DNA of 39,737 nt from Solirubrobacteraceae bacterium. GTDB taxonomy: Bacteria; Actinomycetota; Thermoleophilia; Solirubrobacterales; Solirubrobacteraceae. How positions within the stretch are numbered: position 1 is the first letter of the stretch; each line of letters opens with the position of its first letter. Position numbers and translations under genes: made by a program. Of this stretch, positions 1 through 7,913 are shown in pieces. The DNA is taken from positions 1 through 39,737 of the forward strand of contig JANWLE010000098.1 of the NCBI GenBank assembly GCA_025451035.1. Direction: 5' to 3'. The notes beneath the pieces are model-generated. The model ran no database searches. It saw only the letters and a list, made by a program, of their open reading frames with translations, and was not told the DNA's origin.

Positions 1-1574
1 CGCCCGTCCGGCAGGGTCACCAGGTACAGGCCGCGGTCGGGGATCGTGCCGGCGTTGGTGATCGCCAACTGGCGCGCGCCCTTGCGGGCGCGGATGCTGC
101 CCGCCAGCCGGTCCCACACGATGCGTGGGCGAAGCTCTGAGAACTCGCTGGAGGGGTAGCGCCCGTCGAGCATGTCCAGCACGTTCTCGAGCTGCGTGCG
201 CGGCAGCTCGGCGTACGAGTAGGTGCCCTGCACGAGCTCATACAGCTCCTCGACCGGCAGCTCGCCTCCTTGCGGCAGCGAGGCGGCCATCGCCACGATC
301 TGCTGTGCGAGCACGTCCAGCGGGTTGCGCGGCACGACCGTCGGCTCGATCGCGCCTTCGCGCATGCGCCTGGCGAGCACCGCGCACTCCAGCAAGTCGG
401 CGCGGAACTTGGGGAAGATGCGCCCCTTGGAGACCTCGCCGACGCCGTGCCCAGAGCGTCCGATTCGCTGCAGACCAGCCGCGACTGACTTCGGCGACTC
501 GACCTGCAGGACAAGGTCCACGGCGCCCATGTCGATCCCCAGCTCGAGGCTCGAGGTCGCGATGATGCAGGGGATCTGCCCTGCCTTCAGCTGCTCCTCG
601 ACCAGCATCCGCTCCTCGCGTGCAAGCGAGCCGTGGTGGGCGCGGGCGATCAGTGCCGGCTCGCCGTCCGCGCCGGCCAGCTCATTCAGCCGCAGCGCCA
701 GGCGCTCGGCGGAGCGGCGATTGTTAACGAACACGATCGTCGAGGTGTGCGAGCGGATCAGCTCGAGCAGCTCGGGGTAGATCGCGGGCCAGATCGAGCG
801 CCGGGTCGCCTCGCCCCCGGCGACGGGCTCCAGTGGATCGGCCGGCGCGTTGCCCTCTGGGTGGGCCATCGACTCGACCGGGATGTGGATCTTCAGATCC
901 AGCGGCTTGCTGGCGCCCACGTCGATGATCCGCGCGCTGCGCCGTGGCCCCACCAGAAAGCTCGCTATCTCCGCCAGCGGGTTCTGTGTTGCCGACAGCC
1001 CGATGCGCTGGGGGTCCTTCCCGAAGGCGCCTCGCGTTTGCGCCGAGAGCCGCTCGATGGTCAGCGCGAGGTGAGCGCCGCGCTTGGTTGCGGCAACCGC
1101 GTGAATCTCATCCACGATGAGAGCCTCCACGCCGCGAAGCATCTCCCGTGCCTGCGAGGTGAGGATGAGATACAGCGACTCCGGCGTGGTGATCAGGATG
1201 TCGGGCGGGTTGCGCGCCATTGCCGCGCGCTCGCGCTGGGGAGTGTCGCCGGTGCGGATCGCGACCGACAGATCAGCCCCGATGCCGCGCAGCGGCGCCC
1301 TGAGATTGCGCTCGATGTCGTACGCGAGCGCCTTCAGCGGCGAGACGTAGACGATGCGCGTATAGCGGTCTGCGCGCGCCAGCGGATGGGAGCTGAGGCG
1401 GTCGAGCGCCCACAAAAAGGCGGCGAGCGTCTTGCCTGAGCCGGTCGGCGCGGATAGCAGCACGTGCTCGCCGCTTGAGATCGCTGGCCATGCCTGCGCC
1501 TGAGCGCTCGTCGGAGACTCGAAGGCTGCGCGAAACCAGTCCTGCACGGGCTGGCTGAAAACGGATAGCGGCAC
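1..1574 (-). CDS. Lhr-type ATP-dependent helicase, C-terminus beyond window
   Basis: Superfamily 2 DNA helicase of the Lhr family, which is involved in nucleic-acid repair and remodelling. About 524 codons are visible and the frame runs off the left edge. The N-terminus (WFRAAFESPTSAQAQAWPAI) is the Lhr entry motif. Walker A GSGKT is at residues 45-49 and the DEIH box at 155-158. The second RecA domain shows an HHGSLAREER motif, ATSSLELGIDMG and QRIGRSGHG. The start is GTG at 1574 because an in-frame TAG directly precedes it, and a -10 hexamer ends 7 bp upstream. Full Lhr proteins are about 1400-1600 residues, so more than half is missing here. It is transcribed away from the lipoprotein gene at 1665. 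Confidence 0.93.
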   Translation of the reverse strand, partial: MPLSVFSQPVQDWFRAAFESPTSAQAQAWPAISSGEHVLLSAPTGSGKTLAAFLWALDRLSSHPLARADRYTRIVYVSPLKALAYDIERNLRAPLRGIGADLSVAIRTGDTPQRERAAMARNPPDILITTPESLYLILTSQAREMLRGVEALIVDEIHAVAATKRGAHLALTIERLSAQTRGAFGKDPQRIGLSATQNPLAEIASFLVGPRRSARIIDVGASKPLDLKIHIPVESMAHPEGNAPADPLEPVAGGEATRRSIWPAIYPELLELIRSHTSTIVFVNNRRSAERLALRLNELAGADGEPALIARAHHGSLAREERMLVEEQLKAGQIPCIIATSSLELGIDMGAVDLVLQVESPKSVAAGLQRIGRSGHGVGEVSKGRIFPKFRADLLECAVLARRMREGAIEPTVVPRNPLDVLAQQIVAMAASLPQGGELPVEELYELVQGTYSYAELPRTQLENVLDMLDGRYPSSEFSELRPRIVWDRLAGSIRARKGARQLAITNAGTIPDRGLYLVTLPDG

Positions 1575-1581
1575 CTAACCG

Positions 1582-1587
1582 AGGCTA
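1582..1587 (-). promoter_or_regulatory. -10 element for leaderless lhr-like gene
   Basis: TAGCCT on the minus strand, followed by 7 nt and then the GTG start at 1574. This places the expected transcription start on the start codon. No Shine-Dalgarno sequence is present. Confidence 0.6.
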
Positions 1588-1664
1588 GCGCCGTCGCGCC
1601 GTCGATGCCACACCTCTCACGGCCAGGGCGCCCGGAGCGCACGTCACGTACCCTTCTGTCGAGC

Positions 1665-2087
1665 ATGACCGTCAAAGCCGTCAAGCGCCCTGGCACAGCC
1701 GTCCTCGCCATGATCTCGGCGATCACCTTGGCGGCCTGCGGCGAAACCGTCTCCACCGGCTCCTTCAAAGGAGAACAGGGCGCCGTGGCAAAGCGGATCT
1801 CGCAGTTTCAGAGCGACGCGACCAAGGGGGACCAGAAGGCGATATGCCGCAACGACCTGGCTGCGGCGGCGCGTACACGACTCGGCCACAGCGAAAGCGA
1901 CTGCCAGCACGCGCTCAACGATCAGCTCACCCAGGTAGAGACGTTCGCGCTGACCATCAGCTCGATCACGATCACGGGGACCAGCGCGACGGCGGCGGTC
2001 AAGAGCACCTACTCAGGCAAGACTAGGTCGCACACGCTTACGCTGGTCAAGGAAGCCGGCGGCTGGCGGATCTCAGGGGTCGCCTGA
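1665..2087 (+). CDS. small secreted lipoprotein, function unknown
   Basis: 140-residue predicted lipoprotein. The start ATG at 1665 gives a short basic N-terminus, a hydrophobic stretch and a lipobox ITLAAC with Cys25 as the lipidated residue. An in-frame start 20 codons upstream would put the signal peptide too deep. The mature part (an amphipathic helical segment, then beta strands ending in GGWRISGVA) resembles small NTF2-like/DUF4878 lipoproteins with a C-terminal cystatin-like fold. That family assignment is from overall pattern only. A -10-like TACCCT (1649-1654) lies 10 nt before the ATG, so the leader would be only a few nucleotides. The gene converges with rmlB and shares a stop-codon hairpin with it. 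Confidence 0.75.
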   Translation: MTVKAVKRPGTAVLAMISAITLAACGETVSTGSFKGEQGAVAKRISQFQSDATKGDQKAICRNDLAAAARTRLGHSESDCQHALNDQLTQVETFALTISSITITGTSATAAVKSTYSGKTRSHTLTLVKEAGGWRISGVA

Positions 2088-2098
2088 TAGTCAGGCGA
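2080..2098. terminator. perfect inverted repeat spanning both convergent stop codons
   Basis: Arms TCGCCTGA and TCAGGCGA around a TAG loop (8-bp stem, 3-nt loop). The left arm contains the lipoprotein TGA stop and the right arm contains the rmlB stop on the other strand. There is no T-tract on either side. Role as a bidirectional terminator is inferred. Confidence 0.6.
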
Positions 2099-3098
2099 GC
2101 GCGCGGCCGTACTGGCGTTCGTAATAGGCGCGGTAGTCGCCGGAGCGGATCGGCTCCCACCACCAACGGTTGGCGCGGTACCAGGCGACGGTCTGCTCCA
2201 ATCCCTCGGCGAAGCGCACGCGCGGCTCCCAGCCGAGCGCCCTGGCCTTCTGCGAGGACAGCGAGTAGCGGCGGTCGTGGCCGGGGCGGTCGGTGACGTG
2301 CTCGATCAAAGACTCCTCCGCGCCGGCGTACTGCACGATCCGCCGGACGACCTCCATGTTGGGGCACTCGTCCGGCCCGCCTGCGTTGTAGACCTCTCCC
2401 GGCTCGCCGTGCTCGAGCACGTGGCCGATCGCGCGCGCGAAGTCCGTGGCGTGAATCCAGTTACGGACCTGCATCCCGTCCCCGTAGACGGGCAGCGCAT
2501 CGCCGTGCAGTGCGTTGAGGATCATCAGCGGGATCAGCTTCTCCGGATACTGGTAGGGCCCGTAGTTGTTCGAACCGCGGCAGATCAAAGCCTCGAGGCC
2601 AAACGTGTGGAAATAGCTCTGCACAAGCAGGTCCGCGCCCGTCTTGGTCGCCGAGTACGGCGAGGATGGCCGTAGCGGAGACTCCTCGGTGAACGAACCC
2701 TCCTCGATCGACCCGTACACCTCGTCTGTCGAGACCTGCACGTAGCGGACACTCCGCTCACGCGCGGCCTCCAACAGCACGTAGGTGCCGAGCGCGTGCG
2801 TCTTGACGAACGCGTCGGGCTCGGCGATCGAACGATCAACATGCGTCTCGGCCGCGAAGTTGACGACCGCCTCGACCGGGCGGGAGCCCTCCATTGCCGC
2901 GGCAACCGCGCGCGCGTCCTCAATCGCGCCGTGAACGAAACGAAAGCCGGGATCGTCCGCGACGTCCTTGAGGTTCTCCTCCCGCCCGGCGTAGGTCAGC
3001 TTGTCCAGCACCACGACCTCATCGCCGAACTCACGCACGCGCTGGCGCACGAAAGTCGAGCCGATGAAGCCCGCGCCGCCACACACCAACAATCTCAT
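2091..3098 (-). CDS. rmlB: dTDP-glucose 4,6-dehydratase
   Basis: Second step of dTDP-L-rhamnose synthesis: dTDP-glucose to dTDP-4-keto-6-deoxyglucose, NAD-dependent, cytosolic. 335 residues, normal for RmlB. The extended-SDR Rossmann motif GGAGFIG is at 7-13. The catalytic Thr-Asp-Glu lies in STDEVYG (residues 123-129), and the Tyr148-x3-Lys152 pair is in YSATK. The substrate-loop motif SNNYGPYQYPEKLIPL is present. The ATG at 3098 overlaps the rmlD stop by 4 nt (ATGA), indicating translational coupling. It is the last gene of rmlA-rmlD-rmlB, with rmlC absent from this operon. Confidence 0.97.
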   Translation of the reverse strand: MRLLVCGGAGFIGSTFVRQRVREFGDEVVVLDKLTYAGREENLKDVADDPGFRFVHGAIEDARAVAAAMEGSRPVEAVVNFAAETHVDRSIAEPDAFVKTHALGTYVLLEAARERSVRYVQVSTDEVYGSIEEGSFTEESPLRPSSPYSATKTGADLLVQSYFHTFGLEALICRGSNNYGPYQYPEKLIPLMILNALHGDALPVYGDGMQVRNWIHATDFARAIGHVLEHGEPGEVYNAGGPDECPNMEVVRRIVQYAGAEESLIEHVTDRPGHDRRYSLSSQKARALGWEPRVRFAEGLEQTVAWYRANRWWWEPIRSGDYRAYYERQYGRALA

Positions 3099-3964
3099 CG
3101 GCGCATCATTCCATCCCGCGCCGCCAAATAGCCCGCCAGCCCATCCTGCCAGGGACCCATCGGCAGCACATCGGGGCGTTCTGACTCGAGCACCGAGAAT
3201 TCCGGACGCTTAGCGGGACGGGCGATCTGCTCGCTCGAGATCGCCTCCACCCGGCAGTCGAGCTCCGCTTGGCGGAAGATCTCCTTGGCGAAACCATTCC
3301 ACGAGACGCTGCCACCGCCCGTGAGGTGCACCACGCCCCTCACGCCGCGCTCGAGTAGCCCGACCAGGGCGGGCGCGAGATGCCCCGACCAGGTCGGCGA
3401 GCCGATCTGGTCATCGACGACCTGCACCGACTCGCGCTCACCCGCCAACCGCAGCATCGTCTCGACGAAGTTCGGCCCCGCGACCCCATACAGCCACGCG
3501 GTGCGCACCACCGTGTGCTCGCCCGAGGCGCCCAGCACCCGCCGCTCGCCCTCGAGCTTGGTCTGTCCGTACACCGAGGCCGGACCGGTCGGGTCGCGCT
3601 CCACATACCCGCGCGGCCGCCCGTCGGGACCCATCGGCGCAACCCCGTCAAAGACATAGTCGGTCGAGATGTGCAGCAGCGGCGAGCCGATCCTCGCCGC
3701 TGCTGCAGCGAGGTTGCCCGCCCCGGTCGCGTTCACCGCATGCGCCAGCTCGCGCTTTGACTGCGCCCCGTCGACATCCGTAAAGGCGGCGCAGTTGACC
3801 GTCGCCTCCGGGCGCTCCCGTTCATAGAACTCAAAGACGGCGCGCTCGTCCGTTATGTCCAGCTCGGGCAGATCGACCAGGATTAGCTGGTGGCCGGCGC
3901 GCTCACTGGCCCGCCGCACGTCGTGGGCCAGCATGCCGGCCGCGCCTGTGAGGAGGATCCTCAT
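3095..3964 (-). CDS. rmlD: dTDP-4-dehydrorhamnose reductase
   Basis: Final step of dTDP-L-rhamnose synthesis: NAD(P)H reduction of dTDP-4-keto-rhamnose. 289 residues. The N-terminal GxxGMLA nucleotide-binding loop is at residues 7-12. STDYVFDG is at 100-107 and the catalytic Tyr132-x3-Lys136 in YGQTK. The C-terminal half carries the PxRPxxS-like region typical of RmlD (ARPAKRPEFSVL). The ATG at 3964 directly follows the rmlA stop with no gap, and its own stop overlaps the rmlB start by 4 nt. Expression is therefore tightly coupled to both neighbours. Confidence 0.96.
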   Translation of the reverse strand: MRILLTGAAGMLAHDVRRASERAGHQLILVDLPELDITDERAVFEFYERERPEATVNCAAFTDVDGAQSKRELAHAVNATGAGNLAAAAARIGSPLLHISTDYVFDGVAPMGPDGRPRGYVERDPTGPASVYGQTKLEGERRVLGASGEHTVVRTAWLYGVAGPNFVETMLRLAGERESVQVVDDQIGSPTWSGHLAPALVGLLERGVRGVVHLTGGGSVSWNGFAKEIFRQAELDCRVEAISSEQIARPAKRPEFSVLESERPDVLPMGPWQDGLAGYLAARDGMMRR

Positions 3965-5056
3965 CTACAGAATCGAGATGTCGGAGTTATCACCGACCAT
4001 GAAACGGAACGCACGCGGCTGGCGCTCGGAGCGGCGCACCGTCACGTTGCGGCCCAGCAGCGAGGACTCCATCCGCCCGTCCAGGTCGCACACCGAGGAG
4101 CCAGCGAGCAGGATCGAATGCTCGACCTCAGCGTCCCTGATCACGCAATCCTCGCCGACAGAGGTGTACGGGCCGATATAGGCGTCGATCAGACGCGCGC
4201 CCGCGCCGATGACCGCCGGCCCGCGCACCGTCGAGCGCTCCAGGTACGCCCCGCTTTCGACGACGACCCGCCCATCGACCTGGGACTCCACCAGCTCGCC
4301 GTCGACGCGCTCGGTGAGATTGTCGAGGATCAGCCGGTTCGCCTCGAGCATGTCCTCCAAGCGGCCGGTGTCCTTCCACCACCCTCGCACGATGTGCGGC
4401 TCAACGCGCCTGCCGCCGTCGACGAGATACTGGATCGCGTCCGTTATCTCGAGCTCACCTCGCGCGGACGGCTCGATCGCACGCGCGGCGTCGTGGATCG
4501 CGGCGGTGAACATGTACACACCGACAAGCGCCAGGTCGCTGACCGGCTCGGGAGGCTTCTCGACTAGGCGCAGGACCCTACCGACACTGCCGCGCTCCGA
4601 GGGCGCGAGCTCCGCGACACCATAGTTCTCGGGATCAGCCACCGGCGTCAGCAAGATCAACGCGTCCGGCGCATGCTCGCGGAAGGCGCCAACCAGATCG
4701 GAGATCCCGCCTTGCAGCAGGTTGTCCCCCAGGTACATCACAAACGGGTCCTCTCCCAGGAACGGCTCGGCCGTCAGCACCGCGTGGGCGAGTCCCAGCG
4801 GCGCCTCCTGCGGCACATAGGTGATCTTTACGCCGAAGCGCGAACCATCCCCCGCGGCCTCTTCGATCTCCGCGCCGGTCTCCGGCGCGATGATGATCCC
4901 GACCTCCTCGATACCGGCCGCCGCCATCGCCTCGATCCCGTAGAACAACACGGGCTTGTTGGCGACCGGCACAAGCTGCTTGGCCGAGGTATGCGTGATC
5001 GGACGCAAACGCGTCCCCTTCCCGCCCGACAAGATCAAACCCTTGAGCTGCTGCAT
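3965..5056 (-). CDS. rmlA: glucose-1-phosphate thymidylyltransferase, long type
   Basis: First step of dTDP-L-rhamnose synthesis: glucose-1-phosphate plus dTTP gives dTDP-glucose. 363 residues. The nucleotidyltransferase signature GGKGTRLRP is at 11-19, followed by the KQLVPVANKP motif. A left-handed beta-helix C-terminal domain (residues about 240-350) makes this the long RmlA form of actinobacterial and antibiotic clusters (StrD-like) rather than the 290-residue enterobacterial type. It is the first gene of the rmlA-D-B operon. A -10-like TAGTCT lies 9 nt before the ATG. The rhamnose product would feed cell-wall or surface polysaccharide glycosyltransferases. Confidence 0.95.
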   Translation of the reverse strand: MQQLKGLILSGGKGTRLRPITHTSAKQLVPVANKPVLFYGIEAMAAAGIEEVGIIIAPETGAEIEEAAGDGSRFGVKITYVPQEAPLGLAHAVLTAEPFLGEDPFVMYLGDNLLQGGISDLVGAFREHAPDALILLTPVADPENYGVAELAPSERGSVGRVLRLVEKPPEPVSDLALVGVYMFTAAIHDAARAIEPSARGELEITDAIQYLVDGGRRVEPHIVRGWWKDTGRLEDMLEANRLILDNLTERVDGELVESQVDGRVVVESGAYLERSTVRGPAVIGAGARLIDAYIGPYTSVGEDCVIRDAEVEHSILLAGSSVCDLDGRMESSLLGRNVTVRRSERQPRAFRFMVGDNSDISIL

Positions 5057-5065
5057 CGCGACAGC

Positions 5066-5071
5066 AGACTA
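5066..5071 (-). promoter_or_regulatory. -10 element of rmlADB operon
   Basis: TAGTCT on the minus strand, 9 nt upstream of the rmlA ATG, predicting a leader of about 3 nt. There is no evident SD sequence in front of rmlA. Confidence 0.45.
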
Positions 5072-5128
5072 GCCGACAACGCACCCGCACCGCGAGCGCC
5101 GAGCGCGTCGTGCGCGCCCGTGTTGCAG

Positions 5129-5626
5129 TCAGTAGATGCCGCCGAGCTTACGGTGATCCCAGCTCACGCGCCGGCGCTCGCGGAACTGCAACGCGACACG
5201 CTTCGGGGCCTGCCTCGTAACCATCTCGGTGACCCGCACGTCCAGCTCGCTGACGGGGTCCTCACCGGCGGGAGCGGCGTAGCGAGCGAAGATCTCCCTC
5301 CCGAGCGCGGCGACCCTCTCGAGCTCGCGATGGATCGTCACGTCGCACTCGAGCATCACTCCCCGCAGCTCCTGGTATAGCTCGCCCGTCTCGACCAGCA
5401 GCGTGGCGCGCGGGTCACGCTCGAGGTTGCGGGTCTTCTGCGAGGCCGCGTACGTCCAGGCCCAGATCTCGACCTCCTCCTCGGGAGCGACTCGCAGCAC
5501 GTACCACAGCGGCATCAGATGCGGCCAGCCGCCCCTGCCCAGGGTCGCGCAGATGACCGTCCGCTGAAGCTGCAGGAATGCGGCGAGCTCGTCGGCTGCC
5601 ATCTCGATCTGCTCGCGGCGGCTCAC
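5129..5626 (-). CDS. pyridoxamine 5'-phosphate oxidase-fold (PPOX/FDOR) protein
   Basis: 165 residues with a split-barrel flavin/F420-binding fold. The N-terminal strand LQRTVICATLGRGGWPHLMP and the central KTRNLERDPRATLLVETG segment are hallmark PPOX patterns. The GTG start at 5626 is preceded by a strong ribosome-binding site (AGGAGG, about 10 nt upstream). It starts 38 bp after the pafBC stop on the same strand, so the two are probably co-transcribed. Substrate and cofactor (FMN, F420 or heme) cannot be decided from sequence. In actinobacteria many such proteins are F420-dependent reductases. Confidence 0.85.
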   Translation of the reverse strand: MSRREQIEMAADELAAFLQLQRTVICATLGRGGWPHLMPLWYVLRVAPEEEVEIWAWTYAASQKTRNLERDPRATLLVETGELYQELRGVMLECDVTIHRELERVAALGREIFARYAAPAGEDPVSELDVRVTEMVTRQAPKRVALQFRERRRVSWDHRKLGGIY

Positions 5627-5664
5627 TGTCGCTCGTCCTCCTTGCCGCGCCTACCGGCCGGCCT

Positions 5665-7776
5665 CTAGCTGACCGCTGCCGGTGCCACCTTGAGCCGCGC
5701 CAGCGCCCCCAGCAGCGCTTCGCGCGCGTCCTGCGGCTCGAGGATCACGGCATCGCCCGCCTCCTTGAGCACCTCGCGTACGAGCCACTCCACACCGGCG
5801 AAACCGAGCTCGACCACGATCGAGCCATCGGCTCGCTCCTCGATCACACGGCGCTGCTCGCGAGCCCAGCGAGCCCGTTCGGGGGAGATCCACAGTCGTG
5901 CAGTGCGCGAGGCCTGCACCTCTCCCGTGCGCAGCCAGCCGTCGACCTCGGCAGCCGGGTCGACCTCGGGCCGGGGCTCGAACCGCTCGTCGGTGAGCTT
6001 GGCGTCCCGTATCCGGTCGAGGCGGAAATGGCGCATTTCTCCCTTCTGAGGATCGAAGGACGCCAGATACCAGCCCTCGCGGCCGTTAGTCAGCGCGTAC
6101 GGCTCGACGCAGCGCAAGGAGAACTCATCCTCGTTCTCCTTGTAGTAGTCGAGCTCCACCAGCCGGCGTTCGCTGATCGCCTGGGTCAGCTGAGGCGCGA
6201 CATCGCCGTCCTCGCTGCGCGCGTGCGCCACGTGCAGGCCCTGATCCATCGGGTCTTCTCCCAGCGCCGCGACGATCTTCTCGCGGGCGGAGGTCAGCGA
6301 CCCCTCCGGGATGTGCTCGCCGATCAGGTCGATCGCGGCGACGAGCGCCTTGGCCTCCACCGGCAGCAGGCGCGCGGGACGGTCGAAGTTGTCGCTGTAG
6401 GGCTCGGGATCGACCTCGATCTCGCCCTCCTCGTCGTGGACTTCGGCGTAGAGCACATAGGAGCCGCCACCGAAGTTCACGACATTGAGCACGCTGATGT
6501 CCTCGCGCAACTCGTCCTCGGAGAGCTGCAGCTGCTCGCATATCTCGGTGATCTTCAGCCGCTCGCCGCGGCGCCCCGCTTGAATCAGGATGCTCGCCAG
6601 GGTCACCAAGCGCGCGAAGCGCTCGGGCCTGATCGTCGCCTCGCTGCGGCTCTCTCGTTCGGCGCCGCGCGCGGTTTGCGCCTCGCGCGTGCCGTCGTCA
6701 TCGGAAGCGGGGGCCTCCTTGTGGGCGTCGCCGTCGGCGTGTGCGATGCCCGTCACGTCGGCGTGGCGCTCCTCGAGCAGAGCCAGGCGCCGCTGCAGCT
6801 CCTCCGTCAGCTCCTCCGGACCGATCAGGCGTGCGTTCTCGCCCAGGCCCAGGACCCAGGAGACGATCATGCGCGGACTCGCATAAGAGGTGACAAAGGC
6901 CCGGTCTCGCCCATCTGGTTGCTGGGAAGGACGGATCTCGCCGTAACGGCTGAAGTGACGCTCGATCTGCCACGCGATGCGCTCGGAGATAGCTATTTCG
7001 GCTGTGCCCCGCTCGGCTCCGAACTGCCACTCGGCGCGGTTGGCGTAAACGCGGGGGTCGAAGTCCGCCGGGCGCTTGAAGTCGTGCTCGGCCTTCGTGG
7101 CGTAAGCGATCTTGCCACGGATCCGCGACAGACGGAACACCCGAATGGCTTTGCGCTCGTGCGCGTACCCGAGCACATAGAACGCGCCGCCCTGGAAGAG
7201 GAGGTGGTAGGGGTCCACCTTGCGAGGACCGACTTCGTCACGCTCCATCGTGTAGTAGTCGAAGGTGATCGTCTTGTTACGGAAGATCGCTGTCTCGACC
7301 TTGGCCAAGCGCGCGGAGAGCTCGTGCCCACCGGCGGAGGCGGTTATCGCAAGCGCGACCGAGCGCTGCTCGGGCGCGCGCAGCGGGCTGGGGCGGCCCC
7401 AGGTGATCTGCTGCAACGCCAGCCGCAACGGCTCGGCGTACGCGAATTCCCCGTCCAGCAGCTGCAGCGCGGTCTGCAGGGCTGCCAGCTCCTCGTCGGT
7501 GAAGGCGATCGGCGGGAGATGAAAGTTCTCCGGCCGCAGCGAGTAGTTCTCCTGCTCGGCCGCGCCGTCTGATTGCCGGTCGACGGTTAGATGAATTCCG
7601 AGCGACTCGAGCTCCGCGCGGTCGGCGTAGAAGCGTCGCGCGAAGGCGTCTTCGTTCATGCCGCTGTAGCCCTCGACGTCCCGCCTGATTTCAAGCGCCG
7701 TGACGGGGCGACGCTCAGCCATCAGGTAGGAGATCAGTGACAGCTGACGGATGAGCTTCTCTGTGTCCTTAGCCAT
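5665..7776 (-). CDS. pafBC: fused PafB-PafC WYL-domain transcription regulator
   Basis: 703 residues: two complete HTH-WYL regulators in one chain. The first half has a DeoR-like HTH (residues about 5-70) and a WYL core at about 165-235 (TITFDYYTMERDE, FQGGAFYVLGYAHE). A low-complexity linker (about 340-385) follows. The second half repeats an HTH-like region (about 385-445) and a WYL core at about 535-600. In mycobacteria, separate PafB and PafC form a heterodimer that activates the LexA-independent DNA-damage regulon, with the WYL domains sensing a single-stranded nucleic acid. Fused versions occur in other actinobacteria. No pup/proteasome genes lie next to it in this window. The ATG at 7776 has a -10-like TATCTT 11 nt upstream. 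Confidence 0.92.
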   Translation of the reverse strand: MAKDTEKLIRQLSLISYLMAERRPVTALEIRRDVEGYSGMNEDAFARRFYADRAELESLGIHLTVDRQSDGAAEQENYSLRPENFHLPPIAFTDEELAALQTALQLLDGEFAYAEPLRLALQQITWGRPSPLRAPEQRSVALAITASAGGHELSARLAKVETAIFRNKTITFDYYTMERDEVGPRKVDPYHLLFQGGAFYVLGYAHERKAIRVFRLSRIRGKIAYATKAEHDFKRPADFDPRVYANRAEWQFGAERGTAEIAISERIAWQIERHFSRYGEIRPSQQPDGRDRAFVTSYASPRMIVSWVLGLGENARLIGPEELTEELQRRLALLEERHADVTGIAHADGDAHKEAPASDDDGTREAQTARGAERESRSEATIRPERFARLVTLASILIQAGRRGERLKITEICEQLQLSEDELREDISVLNVVNFGGGSYVLYAEVHDEEGEIEVDPEPYSDNFDRPARLLPVEAKALVAAIDLIGEHIPEGSLTSAREKIVAALGEDPMDQGLHVAHARSEDGDVAPQLTQAISERRLVELDYYKENEDEFSLRCVEPYALTNGREGWYLASFDPQKGEMRHFRLDRIRDAKLTDERFEPRPEVDPAAEVDGWLRTGEVQASRTARLWISPERARWAREQRRVIEERADGSIVVELGFAGVEWLVREVLKEAGDAVILEPQDAREALLGALARLKVAPAAVS

Positions 7777-7787
7777 GCCTTGCGCTA

Positions 7788-7793
7788 AAGATA
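7788..7793 (-). promoter_or_regulatory. -10 element of pafBC
   Basis: TATCTT on the minus strand, predicting a transcription start around 7781 and a leader of about 5 nt (AAGGC) before the ATG. Confidence 0.4.
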
Positions 7794-7833
7794 GAGCCCC
7801 ACAGGGAGAGGGTGATTAGCGTGTGCACCAACT

Positions 7834-7848
7834 CCCGCTATTTGCGGG
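7834..7848. terminator. short GC hairpin between yhaM-like gene and pafBC
   Basis: CCCGC-TATTT-GCGGG, 5-bp stem and 5-nt loop, about 65 bp beyond the stop of the YhaM-like gene. It is followed by CTTTC only on the plus strand, so it is a weak candidate for minus-strand termination. Confidence 0.3.
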
Positions 7849-7913
7849 CTTTCGCCGGACGTTCCCTATCGACGACTGCTGCAGGGCGCCCGCCGGCAGG
7901 GCGCGGCGTCAGG

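Noticed and set aside
633..1439. 268-codon plus-strand frame opposite the lhr-like gene
   Set aside because: The helicase motifs on the minus strand are unambiguous; the plus frame is a codon-bias shadow.
5578..7572. 664-codon open frame on the plus strand opposite pafBC
   Set aside because: Mirror of a real GC-rich gene; no domain, and the WYL/HTH motifs are all on the minus strand.
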